From Straminergon stramineum (Eukaryota; Streptophyta; Bryopsida; Hypnales; Calliergonaceae): DNA of 64,000 nucleotides. The notes beneath the pieces are model-generated. The model ran no database searches. It was not told where the DNA came from and saw only the letters and a program-made list of their open reading frames with translations. Made by a program: the position numbers and the translations under genes. Location of the stretch: the NCBI GenBank assembly GCA_963920665.1, contig OY987268.1:20648501-20712500 (forward strand), in the 5' to 3' direction. Shown one piece after another: positions 1 to 12,531 of this stretch (its first letter is position 1; each line of letters begins with the position of its first letter).

Positions 1-3000
1 CCTTTCCGCAATGCAAAACTTGGATATTTGTTGGCTCCAACAAACATTATTTTTTCTTTTACAAATAGTTGGCAAGGATGGAGATTATTTTCACTTTTGC
101 ACACTAGAAGTCTTGTGGTTGTCTTGAAGGTAATATAGTGAGCTACATGGGTGGGGCACACTGTATATGATCTACATTTTCAAAAGGTAAGTGGTGATTT
201 GATATGATGAATTTTCAATAGACATGGGGAGACATTCTAAGGTATCATGTGGGATTTGGAGTCTTTAATTTGAAAATTAAAAATTCATTCACATTGTATT
301 CAAATAATACATGCTATAATGTGTTGGAATCCTTTCACTTGCCAAAAAAATTTGAAATTATAATTTATATTTTATAATAGTAAATACAATCATTTGCTAT
401 TAAAAACAACCATGGATGCACTTACCATATATTTTTTACTTAAACAACCATCTCTAGTATACACAATACCAAATATGCTACAATTTTCAAGGGCAACTAA
501 TAGAATTGAAGAGATTGTTTCTACAATAGGAGTTCAAGTTGTATTAATAGGTACCAAATACTTTTCTTTGAAAATTTCCAATCCATCCTTTCATTGCTAG
601 AAAATTATGAAATGACCTAAGTAGGACTTTTTGTAGTCACTTGACAACCTTATTCAAGGAAGTTGCTATTGGACCTCAAGAGATTTTAGTACTAGAAAAA
701 CTAGTAGTTTTTGGTGTTCGTTATTTAATAAGCTCCTGCACTAGGAGAGGCTTTATCTATGTAGAACCACCTTATTCTTTGAGTAAAGCCCTTTGAAAGT
801 TCTTCACGTGTAAGTTTTATCTATGTAAAGCCACCTCCCCTTTAGATCAAAGCAAATAAGGTGTTTTGAGCTTGTAACTACATGCTATAACAATTATTAG
901 CCTCGAACTTACGCAGTGAGGTGAGGAGGTACTAAAGAATTATCAATCTCTTTGAAAGAAAGATTTTCAATCTTCTAAATATTTCTACAAAAAGTGGTTG
1001 ATTTGGTGCATTGTAAGTGACATTTCTTGAACTTATAATCAAATTTGAAAATTTGAAATTCATATTTGGAATCAAGGTTCTCAAATTGTCTAGGAGAGGT
1101 TATGAAATGAAAAACTAACTTTTCCAAAATTGGGGGCAAGTTTTTACATTTAACCACCACAATGAAAAAATTGAAGTTTTGCATCTCAACTTCTTGATTT
1201 TGCATGACTAATAAGGTATGTGCACCCATAATTATCATTGCTCAAATGTGACACCTTCATTTGAATCAAAAATTACAATTTTATTAAGAAAAAAGATTTA
1301 TAAATGACAATTTGTAGTGAACAAGTATGAGTTTCTGAAGTTTGCCACCCTACAATCCACAATTGTCACTAGACCATTTATATTGGTCCTTTTATTCATA
1401 GAAAAGGGCCACAATACTATCCTAAAACCACCACAACATACATTGAGACCATGTTCTTTGATGAGTTTAAACGCACAAGGTATAAGTCCCTATTCTTGCC
1501 ATATTCTTACAACTTTTGTAGTACTACTTGCACACCTCAATGATGCTCACTTACTCAAAAGTGATGCATTTGGATATTTTGTATGGCCATAATAGAACCT
1601 TCCATAGAGTGCCACAAATAAGGTCAATTACCTTACTAAGTGAATTTTACATTATATATAATCTTGGGTTCATGTGAATCTACTTAGATTGTATATATTG
1701 TAATTATAGAGTTTTGCATCTTTTTACACATGTATAGGATCAATTTCTAAAATATTGAAATCTTGGTTTTTACATTAGCTGGATTAATTTATCTTGTTTT
1801 TTTATTTGCATCTAGGAATAACTATTTGAATTTTTATTGGTAGAATAAACCTTAGAACTAAATTTTTTGACCTATATTCTAAAATCAATCAAAGGCTCTC
1901 ATTGAAATAAGAACAACAAAGCTTTTCACCTCTTCTTTCATTTTTGCCTTCATTTTTTTTAATGCACCTCAAATATTTGGTTCGATCAAAAATTTGAATT
2001 CGTAGACATGCAATTTATATTGAGAGGCATGATTTAATTCATTGATTTCTTACATGTATTCATTTTTAATTATAATTGAGGTAAGTGGATAATAAAGCTA
2101 AAATCAAGGATGTTCCTTATTTTTAACTTCAAATTCTACAGCTCTTTGATGTAAGTATTAGTGTTATTTATTTGTACATGCACTAAGTGAATTAATATTT
2201 TAATTAAATTTTCTTGTTTCATTCAAAAAATGGACCTTCAAAAATGACTTCTAAAAATTCAAAATTCTGAAATCCCTAAAATGCTTTGAAATCATTATTA
2301 TAGACTTCGAATGAAGTGTTTTTGCCAAATATTTCATTCAAGTAACTTCTCATCAATTCCAAATAATATTTGTAATTTTCAAGACAACCTTCCCTTACGA
2401 CTAATTTGATGAAATTGAGTTATTGTACTAATACATTTGTATATTGATAGAAGCCCAAAAAATCATAAATTCAAAATAAAAATTTAGGCATAAAGGGATC
2501 TACTTAAGTATTTCAAAACAATTGTGCTAATTTGAAAATAACATTCTTAACTAGCTTAATATAGTTCAAACTTTCTCCAATATTAATATATTAGGTGTAC
2601 AAGGATGAAAAGGGATCCAAAAATCTCAAGCATCAAGTGCTCAAGATGAAAGATTTTTATTGGTACAAACAAACATAAAGTTTCTATATGGATGGGAAAA
2701 GAAAGTACATTATTTTCATGAGTCATCTACAAAATCTACCTTTAGAAGGCGCATTAGAGATAGCCTTCGCTATTCATGCCACAAAGGCATGTTTAGACTT
2801 CTTCTTGTACAATAGTCTTCAAAGCAACTTTCTCACTATTATAAATCAAAGGTTCTTGTGGTAGGGTGATGTATTTTAGCAACTAGTCATTCGTGTGCTC
2901 AAGTACACTATCCAATAACTCAATCATATTCTTGTAGTCTTGTATAGATAATATGTAACTAAAACACACTCAATCATCTACCAATTATTTGCTTGTGGTC

Positions 3001-3352
3001 AATTATTTATTGGGAAAGCTTTTTTGAAGAATTCTCCAAATAATCCAAAAATCATATACTAGAATAGTGAGAGAGTTTAACAAAGGATGTAGGATATTCA
3101 CAATATGTACATTGTATTCATATCCATACTTGCATTCATATGTATATACTACATTCACATTTGCACACATATGTGTACTTGTATATTGAAAGGCAAGGGT
3201 GATTTTTCTCTTTATTTTTCTCCTTGATTCTTAGGCTCCAATGTATGCTAGTATCAATTATGGTTGTATAGTAGATCGTGATTGCTACAAAAGCTTAGGT
3301 TTTACATTCTTTTGTAGAAAAAATGCACATGACCTAGCCAAATAACACTTCT
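1..3352. other. AT-rich non-coding stretch, no gene recognised
   Basis: Long AT-rich stretch. Its ORFs (for example 394-600, 975-1238 and 1317-1592) are short, show no recognisable domain and look like chance frames. A short direct repeat of the type TTTATCTATGTAxAxCCACCT occurs near 751 and again near 816. I see no RNA gene, transposon end or promoter that can be supported. Confidence 0.5.
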
Positions 3353-3672
3353 AGGGGAGGCAACCCATTCCTGATCACTCCCCCCATTATGACATTATAA
3401 TTGGCTACAACACTCTCAATATTGAAACCAACCCTTGTTGGATTTTGCAACTAGACCTTGGTCGGAAATAGGAAAGTATGTATGACCAATATGGGGTGGA
3501 ACAGTATTTTTAGCTAGATATACATAGTAATTTTGTTCTGAGAAATAAAAATTTGAAAATTATGGAAATCTTATGAACTCTATTTCTGCACATACAAAAA
3601 TTTTCCATTGTTAAAAACTCCCTTGCAGATAAATGTATTTGCTTAAGTAATCAGAAATGTGTTGCCTCCCCT
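3353..3672 (+). repeat. Family E TIR element, copy E1 (empty TTAA site)
   Basis: A 320-bp non-coding element. The left end reads AGGGGAGGCAACCCATTCCT and the right end is its near reverse complement, so the terminal inverted repeat is about 25 bp. Related copies lie at 29008-29788, about 42741-44010 and (inverted) 53374-53773. Near its right end the sequence TTTGCTTAAGTAATCAG carries a single TTAA at 3643-3646. In copies E2 and E3 this same TTAA is occupied by other elements, so this copy records the unoccupied site. The superfamily is uncertain; a TA target is possible from copy E4 but not clear here. Confidence 0.7.
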
Positions 3673-5571
3673 CGATACAATTGAATGGAACTCTTTGAAT
3701 GAAGAAAGAATAATATAATATTATCTTAAGGTAACGGGATTAGGCATGTTGATTCTAATTTTGTATGACAAGGCCTGATTTCTTGTCTCTCCTCCCTTGT
3801 AACCAACAATCTTCTTACATAGATTTTCAATTTAAATTGAAGCCTACTGAATATATTGTTGACATGTTGTATGTTTAAACCTAAAAAGGATAGAGCTTAA
3901 AACTATGTAAACAACCTCAATGTCCCTTTCTCTATTATGCCACCATGTATGAGTAGAAATTATTTTGTTTTATTTTTCGGAGATGAAATCACATATTATT
4001 TATAAGTCATAAAATTTCTGATTTTTTGTCAAAATTACTGCAATTTTTTCATGTAAGTGTAAAGAAAATTCATATCAAATACAAAATATGCTTGAAATTT
4101 TGAAGTTTTTATCACAAAGTGAATTGTGTGGAACATCATGGTGTGTAATCAAAATGTTCAAATCATCCTACAAGTAGAAAATTAGAGTAGAGTATATTAT
4201 GGTTATAAGCCAAAGTTTAGATGGATACAAATAATTTAATTTTACAAACTTTTCATAATTTGAAGTTGGAGTAGAAAGTAGACTAAGGTTTTTTCATTTC
4301 AAGAGTTGAACTTAGATTCAAGAAAGATCATTATTTTGGCTAAATTTACATTTAAAGCAAGGAAGTATAAATTGTCCAAATACAATGAAAAAACATATTT
4401 TGTGATCCTTTTTTTAGCATCTTCTTTTGTAGAGAAGTCAATGTGATAACAACCTAATGAAGGACTTTCAACCAACATCTTGTGCAAATACATCCAAAAA
4501 ATCCTAAAATAAATGGGACAAAAAAACACAATTCTTCATCTTGTTTTGCATATTTGAAATCATCTAAGTGCCATTGACTTTGAGGCTTCATGTTAACAAC
4601 TAAGGACATTTTTCTTCCTTTGTATGATTTCAAAATGGACTAGAGGATGATAAAAAACAATTTTTAATCCAAAATTTTAGAGGGGAGTTGCTTGAGTGCT
4701 TCAATGAATATTATTTTATATTTCCTAACTATTGTATCATTGACATTTTAATTGAAAGAAGATTCTTAGTCCATGGATCACTGGCTTGTAGTGTTATTTT
4801 GGCCCCTCTTGTTGTGTACTTTGTATGTGAATTTTAGCCATAAAAATAATATTTTTATAAATTCTAGTCCAACTAATGTAATGTAGTTTCTACTCCAATT
4901 GGAAAATTCGGAAAATTTTTATAATTCAATATTTTTATTGCAATTCAAACTTTTGACCTATGACCATGGCTAGTTGATTTTTTAATTTTAGAATGACGTC
5001 GTAACTTTGGTTTATACCATGATGTTATAAACTATAAGATACACCTACAGTGAAATTTTCAGGTTTCTTAAGCATATTTGAAATTTAATATGAATTTTCT
5101 ATACTTTCTACTTAAAAAATCAACATTAATTTCAAATTTTCAGAAAAAAAATTGAAATTTGTATGACTCGTAGAAAACATGTAATTTCATCTATGAAAAA
5201 ATAATTCATAAATAGTTGCAAAATGGCAACAACCAAAGTGAAGGATTTGTGAAGCTTGAAATCCGTAATCATGGGCCCTTCCTTTCAAGTTTAATTTGTT
5301 CTACCTCTCGAAAACAATTAGTAGGGATTGTCACACATTCTTCTTCCCATTCTCAATCTTTAGAGAATGGGGATGTGGCACTCTCTAGTTGGCTTGTGGG
5401 GGGCCATTCTTTGAAGATTAACCCTTAAACAATGCTATGGCTATTTTTCGGTTAATAAATGACAAAAAATATTTATGAATAGGACAAAAGTGCTATTGTT
5501 CATACTTAGAATTTTGTGCTAAAAGGGGAGATTATGCATAGTAGTTTGACCTCCAGTAAGCACTTTTTTTC
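3673..5571. repeat. Degenerate repeats F1 (about 3950-4520) and G1 (about 4880-5170)
   Basis: No gene is recognised. The part around 3950-4520 is similar to about 53805-54300: both contain a CATATCAAATACAAAA stretch followed by an AACAxCATGGTGT stretch and, later, a GGAGTAGAAAxTxGACT stretch. The part around 4880-5170 resembles about 19490-19660, sharing a GTTGATTTTxTAATTTTAGA segment and a GAAAATTTCAGGTTT segment. No inverted termini are clear, so these are old dispersed copies of unknown class. A lone TTAACCCTTAAA motif at about 5419-5430 resembles the ends of the TTAA elements but has no partner nearby. Confidence 0.5.
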
Positions 5572-5785
5572 TTAACCCTTGAAGGACGTGGATCCTATGA
5601 CCTAGGTAGTCACCAAAACTGCTCCAATTACTGAACCAATAGGTGCATTCTTTGTTTCTACAGTGAACAATGATGTCATCCGTCGACCACTTTCTGGCTT
5701 CAGCGTACTTTAAGGGTTAGATGATGTCATACAGTGCAAGAAGGGATGATTTCCACGGTCACCAGCCAGGCGTTCAAGGGTTTAA
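5572..5785. mobile_element. TTAA-flanked miniature element just upstream of the gene leader
   Basis: TTAA at 5572-5575 is followed by CCCTTGAAGGACG. The other end reads CGTTCAAGGG (5771-5780) followed by TTTAA, giving an inverted terminus CCCTTGAACGCC. The internal 205 bp is GC-richer than its surroundings and non-coding. Ends and target resemble the larger TTAA elements farther right. The right flank has one extra T (TTTAA), so the target duplication is imperfect. It lies about 0.8 kb upstream of the DUF3172 start codon, where it could contribute to the promoter. Confidence 0.5.
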
Positions 5786-6577
5786 AATGGGGATTATTCT
5801 CCTCCAGAGGTGAAGAATGGTCCTGAAGAAGATTTTGAGTGCGAAGATTTCAATGCTCCGCTTCTCACATTCTCCTCTGCCTGCCGTTTCCACCTTCCAT
5901 TCCATTCGCGTCACAAATGCGTGCACCTTGTAATTGACGCTGTCGCATTTCGTTTTTTCTGCAACCGCAGAATTCATTTCCCGTTTTCTCTCAGGTGATC
6001 CTCGCCGCGCTGCACTACCGAATCTTGTTGCCATTGTCATTCCTCTATAGAATCTCTCGTGGTGGATGTCTTGCTCTTGTTGCTGGTGTCGTTCCTCTGT
6101 ACAGCCTTTTTCTTAGTTCCTTCATCGAAAAGCGTTGGAATCCTGCTCATTTTCTTAAATCCAGAAGATATGGGGCTTACTTAGGGTTTTGAGTTTTGTA
6201 GCGATCTTCTTGCTCTTGTTGCTGGTGTCGTTCCTCTGTACAGCCTTTTTTCTTTCGTTCCTCCATCGAAAAGCATTGGAATTCCTGTTCATTTTCTTAA
6301 ATTCTGAAGACTCGGGGAGCTTACTTAGGGTTTGGAGTTTTGTAGCGATCGAGTATGCAGGATTGAAAGAGGTGCTACTGACACAAGTGGATCTATGTTG
6401 GAGAGCTTCGTAATTTGTAAAATCGCTTTGCAATTTTCTTCCAGAGCTTCAAATTGAGAAGGATTATGCATTGTGATGTAATTGAGCGAAGAAAACAATC
6501 TGAATTCAAACTTTTGTGGAGCAGATTGCAATTGCACGGAGAGACAAAATTCGCATTCAGAAGTGCAGCGGATTGCG
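5786..6577 (+). promoter_or_regulatory. Probable promoter / 5' leader of the DUF3172 gene
   Basis: A GC-richer, pyrimidine-rich stretch directly before the first coding exon. It contains a tandem duplication (separate entry) and two TTAGGGTTT motifs (6181-6189 and 6325-6333), the reverse complement of the plant telo box AAACCCTAA often found near transcription starts of housekeeping and nuclear-encoded plastid or ribosomal genes. Several ORFs overlap here on both strands (5774-6040, 5995-6192, 6325-6720 minus), but none matches a known family. No TATA box could be assigned, so the transcription start is unknown. Confidence 0.5.
6069..6350 (+). repeat. Tandem duplication in the gene leader, each copy with a telo box
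   Basis: Copy 1 is 6069-6206 (138 bp) and copy 2 is 6208-6350 (143 bp). Both start TCTTGCTCTTGTTGCTGGTG, run through a TCATCGAAAAGC or CCATCGAAAAGC segment, and end GAGTTTTGTAGCGATC. They differ by scattered substitutions and small indels. A third, shorter relic of the same unit is visible at about 6022-6053. Each full copy carries one TTAGGGTTT motif, so the duplication doubled a likely regulatory site. Confidence 0.8.
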
Positions 6578-9500
6578 ATGAGTGGGAGTTCTGGTCCTCT
6601 CTGCCGACTGCCCGTTTCAAACTTGCGTTGTGGACTCTGTTTTTCGAATTGGCGATCGAGGGGATGGTCGCGCCTGGAGTCTGCTGCGTCGCTCAATTCG
6701 CGTCGCTTTTTGGTTGACAATGGGTATGCGATTCATTCTCTTACATGGTGTCCGTTTATCTATTCCTGCGAGAAATTGGCTAATGCCTGTGCAAGTTAGG
6801 AGATTGTTGAATTTTTGCTTCTTAGGTTTGATTGATCCCTAGAGAATCAAGAAGCTCAAATTGGCCCCCATGCATTTCAGGAGTATGAAGAATTTCCTTT
6901 GTCCAATTGTGTTTTACAAAAATCGAACCGATCTTTACTGATGCTGGTAACGTAAATTTGGCTCCATCTAAATTATAGTTTTCACGATATGATAAATTGA
7001 ATTGGAAATTTTTAAATCACAAGTTCTTGGTAGTCACAGAGGGTAGCAGGTGCTGATGGTTTGAGATCAAGCGCTTGTAATGTTGAAATGCTTATATTTA
7101 TTGTACAACTAAGCATTATGATAATTTTTTTGGATCAGTGACAAGAATGCCTGTACGTTCACGTGTTACCCTAATCCTCTGTTTCTGTTCTCTACGAATA
7201 TATTTTGATTCGATGTAATTTTAGCATGGGATTGCACTCATCTTTGGAATTGGAAGTCTGCAGGATGTTATTCATGGTGCAAATGACAAGACCTGTCGGT
7301 GGTGCTGGAGCCCGAGCACTCCAAACGGATGAGGAGAGGCGGAGATTTCGTTCGAAATCACAAAATTACCCTCCACGAAGCCCTCCTGGCTCCAGGAACC
7401 CAGACTTGGAAGAAGATCTGCCGTTATTGAGAGGCACCTCACGAAGGTCAGTATTGCAACTCTTTAATCTGCTTGAAGGAGCTTGAAAGACAAGACGTTT
7501 GTCGACAGATGCATTGTCTGTTAGCAAGTCTTAAGGGACTAGGACTACCTGAATTAGTGCCATGACTAATGACGACCACTCATTCGCTTTAAATGTGGAG
7601 GGCATTCGCATGTTCGAATTGTTCGCAATTCAATAGTGGCTTCATGAATTGTACACCAAGATTGGCATGCAAAGTGTTTTTTTATGAAAATTCTTGAAAG
7701 GAGTATTTCAAAATACTTGCATGGGACTGAATGCATGCTTTTTATGTATTTCTTTTGTTCTCTAGTATATTCGCTCCACATGAGAGTCCATTTTGAAATA
7801 TGTGTTGGAGAGGTTTTGAGTTTGTTATGCTAAGATTTATAGGAACGTTGGGATGCTTGTTTCCCAGGGATCCAAATATGGAAGCGGATGTTGGTTTCCC
7901 TCCATCGCGTGATGATTTTTCAGCCAGAGATGAGGAGGATTATGAGGAGGATGACAGGCAGGAACCTTGGCTCGATAAATGGAGAGGAATCAACCGGTAC
8001 ATTCTTGCAGGTACTTAGGTATCTATGTTTGTGGACACTCACAATTTGAATGATTTGACTTGGCTCAATTGATGTAAAATAGACTTGTTAGTGCAATGTT
8101 GTCTCCTTTTTTAGTTCTTGGTGCCTGGAAGATCCTATCTTTGGATGATTAGTGTGGACTTGCAAAATTACTCAGACGTGGGGATTCTTTTTGTATCTTG
8201 CCCAAAATTCCGAATGCTTTGCAAAATATTGGGAACAAGTTCTGCCCTATAGGGATTCATTACAAGTACTGGTTTTCAATTCCATCTTTGTTATCTAGGA
8301 TACTTATTGCTTAAAGTTGTTGACCTTTTGTGCAGGAATATTTGTTTTAGGGATGGGGGCAGGCATCACTATTGATACAGTCCTTAACGTGGAGCCCAAT
8401 AATGTGGCTTCTCGGGAAGTGATAGATCGTCAAACTCCAAATCCAGATGTATGCATTGCCAATGGAATGAGCGCTATGGTGCTTGACCAACGTTTATTTA
8501 TTTCATTCAATCCGTGAGTACACTCTCTCTGCATCATTAAATTTCTTGGTCATTATTCTCTTTCTTATGTGAGATCGTCCAACTAAATTACACCTAATAG
8601 TGAAATTATTGTAGGCGTAACTAATTCTAGTAAGCATCTTTCCCACTAGAATTAGAAGTATCTTCTTAACTTAAGGTAGTGGAACCATTGGTATGGAGTT
8701 ACCTTTCTTGTGGTTTGGAAAGTCACCCATTTACAATGCTAAGTGTCACTTGAACATGTGACTTCTAAGAAATGAGATGTCCTGGGTTTAACATAGTCAA
8801 AGATGTTTCCATAAGAAACATTGTAGATGCAATCAACTCATGGTTCAAGGTTAGTCTCATCTCGTCATAGGGACCCTAGTACTTCAAACTTCGATAATTC
8901 TTTATGGCATTCATTCCAAACTCTTAAATATGCATTATTTGGATAGCAATATCGAAATACTACATGTTTTAATGTGTTGGAGTAATCTCAATAATGGGGT
9001 CAATATCCACCAAAACAAAAATTTCATTCTAATAATGGATACCACTCAAAAAGTTGAAAGCCACAAGAATTTATCCCCTAGTTTAATACGAAATGTGTTA
9101 TCATAAAGTCATATAAGATTCAATCCTTTGTACATTATATATTTGTTACAAGTGAAATGTTACATGTTACAACAAATTATAAAGAAGCATTTATGATGTA
9201 ACTTCCATTGTGATTGAACTATGGAAGGATGAGGCCTTTTATCGAGGTAGTACACTATTTTTGGTCCTCCATATTGTTTCACGGTTAAGGTCTAGTGCAT
9301 GAACTCCCTATTTTTCCTGAATTTGTCATTGGCATGTGAATGCTAGGTTCAATGTCTACGTATCCCAAACAGAGGTGAAGCCAGGATGTGTCTTGCGGCA
9401 AAGCAATTGGAGTGTGTTGGAAGCAAGGGGCTTGATAACCTCAGACGAAGTTCGTGATTGCAAACGAAACATGAACACGTTTGGATTTGTAGGTGACCTT

Positions 9501-9620
9501 CGTCAAGCCCCAGAGATTTCATGCGTGTACCATAGTGAGACTGCCGAAAACCAATTCTTGAAGGATCCTTCTAAGGCCACTCTTGGTGATGGATTCCAAC
9601 CAAAGGACATTGTAGACTAA
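6578..9620 (+). CDS. DUF3172 family protein, probable plastid membrane protein (5 exons)
   Basis: Proposed exons: 6578-6723, 7264-7446, 7868-8010, 8336-8513 and 9347-9620. All four introns have GT-AG ends and compatible phases, giving 924 nt and 307 residues plus a TAA stop. Exon 1 (residues 1-49, starting MSGSSGPLCRLP) is rich in Ser, Arg and Leu and looks like a chloroplast transit peptide. The same frame is open back to an ATG at 6482; I prefer 6578 because the peptide then resembles a transit peptide. Residues 110-150 include an acidic stretch (RDEEDYEEDDRQE). A single hydrophobic segment lies at about 154-174. The rest matches the DUF3172 family of cyanobacteria and plants as I remember it: NVASREVIDRQTPNPDVC, NPFNVYVSQTEVKPGCVLRQ, then RDCKRNMNTFGFVGDLR. 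Cysteines fall at 197, 231, 255 and 276. Family function is unknown to me. The gene looks intact. The first exon junction is the least certain. Confidence 0.85.
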
Positions 9621-10390
9621 AACACTAACTTGTACTTCAATCTTTTATGTGGAGATTTGTATAGGAATTCATAGTATGGTTGTACTATAATGAGGGAGTA
9701 GATGATTTTTGTGACATCGATGATTTGAAACTTGTGCAATTGTTTCAAAACCTAGACTGTGATTTGTATTTGTTAATTTGACCCAAGACAACTTCATATT
9801 ATCTTGCATACAAGATTACAAGTATGATCTATCCAAATGTTGTATCTTGATCAACTTCGTATGTGTATATTTGTGGTTTAGAAGATTGATGGATGAATGT
9901 TTGAGAGATATTTACAAGTTGTGAAGCGTTGGTAGTATCCTAAACCTTGAAAATATAAGCAATGAAAAAATCAAAGCTTTCGAAACAAAGAAAAGTTCAT
10001 TAACCTTGCAAGGATGCTACAAATCTACAAGGTTTGATACACCACTTCATTGTTAACCATAGAAACAAAGAATGCACCTACTGGTGCCTAATAATTGCCA
10101 ATGTTAAAATTCATAATATCATAAGCAGATAATTTATATGAATGTAATGAATAGAAACTTGTGTAATTGTCTCAATTTCTAGACTATGACTTCTGTGATT
10201 TTTCATTGTTGATTTGACTCAAGGCAACTTGCAACTTTATATTATTTGGCTTATAAGTATGACCTTCTTCCCAATTTTGTGTCTTTGATCTACTTTGTAT
10301 GTGTGCACTTGTGATTTGAAAGATTCATTGATGGTTGTTTGAGAGTATTTTATAAATTGTGAAGTGCTTGAAGCACCTAAAACAAAACAA
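9621..10390. repeat. Tandemly duplicated 3' flank of the DUF3172 gene
   Basis: About 9725-9960 and about 10150-10385 are diverged copies of one unit. Both contain, in the same order, GAAACTTGTG(C/T)AATTGT, TCTAGACTxTGA or CCTAGACTGTGA, GATTTGAC(C/T)CAAG, a TATTAT-rich part, TTCGTATGTGT or TTTGTATGTGT, and TTTGAGAGxTATTT. Unit spacing is about 425 bp. The first copy begins about 100 bp after the stop codon and so probably overlaps the 3' UTR; the second is likely non-transcribed. Confidence 0.65.
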
Positions 10391-12480
10391 AACAAAAAAA
10401 CACTTTGTAAACATGAAACTCTAGAAATTAGAAAAATTACCCTTAATCCTTAGATCGGACATAATACTTTCGTATAAACACCTTTGAATTGTATGTACAA
10501 AAGCACTTACAATTGCATATAATTTAGAAGTAATTGGTAGAAGAAGATATCACCAAAATGACAATGTCTAAGAAATTTTGAATGTCAAATGTATAGCAAG
10601 CAATTTGGATGGTCAAGCAACAATGAAGCAACAATCATTTAGCAGTAATTTTATATATTTTAATTAAAGAAAATGTAGGACTAAACAACTAAAAGAATTT
10701 TGAAATGTGTGATATACCTTTCAAAACATTTGTGTCCATTGGTGCAAAGCCTATCAAATTCTTCTAGTTCATTGGTGCAAAAACTATATGAAATTTCTCT
10801 ATTGCAAAGAAACTTTTTGAGGGTGAATTATTTATTGATATTTTTGTTGCTTTAGTCCCCATAATATTGCATTGTTTTGAGGTCCAATATTGCTTTGAAA
10901 TACTTGTAATACTTGTACCCAAAACAAGGATAAAATCTTCATTTGTATTTGTTCTCTACCAAATCCAAACCATAAAGTCATTTTATTAACTTATTCAAGT
11001 ACATCTTCTCAAATTTTTAGATTGCAAATCACACACCCAAGTGCAAATTCAATGTGCCTAAACTTCAAAAAGTAGGCTTCTCTAGCCTTTCCTAAATGTG
11101 CGGTTCACCACTTCCAACATCTTTCAGGAAAAATACATTAGATGAAATTTGGCCCCATTAGAAGACTGCAAGTTCCCTGTAGTGGGGAACTCAATGAACT
11201 GCACCACTTCAACGTGTTGATGTGGTCGAGAGGTGACCACATCAGATTTTTTTTTTCTGAAAAAAAATTATTTTTGTTTGACTTTTTTTCCAATTTCGGG
11301 GCAAAAAAATTCTCATTTTTAGTCTTTATGACATTGACACCAGTTAGTTGTTCCCTCATTGCTATAGGAACAACGTGGGGAATAGGCCTGAAACGGCCCT
11401 CCAAAGTTGCTAAAAAACATTTAATGCTTATGTCCTAAATTTGTGAAATTTTGTCAATATGTTGAAAAATGGGTTGAAAATATATGCAAAAAAATTAAAA
11501 CAATTCTTTTAAAAATTCATCTTAACACTTTAACCCCTAAAGTCTCAAAGCACTTTGACTTTCTATACTAAATTCTCACAAGAAATCAATATTGACAGAT
11601 CTACAATTTAGTGAATCATCTACATTTGCATTCATATGCTCAACATATTGTTGATAATTTCAAACTGAAGGTTTGATAATTTGATTATCCAAATTTAGTT
11701 TCACATACCTCTCCTCTAAGTAATAAATCTAGTAATGGCAATAGTGAACTATGCCACCGCTTTCTATCAAGAGCCACTTGAATCCAAATCATAGCTTGAG
11801 CAAGAACCTTGGAGAATTAGCGCCACATTGTAGTTGTAGATCACACGGGGTCAACAAAGACGAAGCTCCTAGAAGATCAGAAAGAACAATGGAACGTCGA
11901 TCTCCCCACATGCACCTCCCCAAATCCTAACGGTCTATTTATATGGGATTGTAGTGTAGTCCCTACCTCAACACTTGACATGGTGTCCAAGATTTCAAGC
12001 TTGAGATCTTAGATAGTTGTAGATAGGTGGCACAATTAGGAGAGTGTCTCTTTTGAGTGCACATAGTTAGCTTACCTCAAGAAACATGTAATCATTGTCA
12101 AGTTTGCAATTGAACTCTTTCCTTTAGAATGCCACGAACTTTGGATCCATGAACTCGAGAATAGGATTAGTGTTGGACATTCTAACTGTAGAGTGACTTC
12201 TCAAAAGTAAAAAAAATCGTTTTGAATGTCAAAATCAAGTTTTTGCAAGGGAAAAGCTCAAATTGCTGAAATACATTAGATAATGTACCACTTTTTTTGA
12301 TAAACTGCCCCATAAAAAATCAAAAAACAAATAAAATATCTTGAAGCAGCATCAATAAAGTTGCACACAAACCATCAGATGAAATCATCCATTCTTGAAT
12401 ATGAATATGCACAAAGCGTCCATCCAGGGCTAATAACAGGAAGCATAGTAACCATGTCAAATGTGGATTTGAACTCTTCC
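10391..12480. other. Non-coding stretch between the gene and the RABF1 pseudogene
   Basis: No gene recognised. A GC-richer patch at about 11140-11410 holds a short perfect-looking hairpin (GATGTGGTC ... GACCACATC, about 11218-11245) and overlapping ORFs on both strands (11142-11438 plus, 11138-11404 minus) without recognisable domains. The stretch near 12010-12060 (GATAGGTGGCACAATTAG followed by AGAGTGTC) is related to about 30945-30987 plus 31316-31335, where a palindromic element is inserted; here the site is empty. Confidence 0.5.
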
Positions 12481-12531
12481 AGGAGTGCACCTTCTTCCTC
12501 GTTGGAGAGAGAGCTGGGATATTAGGGTTTT

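Noticed and set aside
6325..6720. 131-codon minus-strand ORF and overlapping plus ORFs in the leader
   Set aside because: They overlap the spliced plus-strand gene model, which has consistent junctions and a recognisable family downstream; the others look like shadows of GC-rich DNA.
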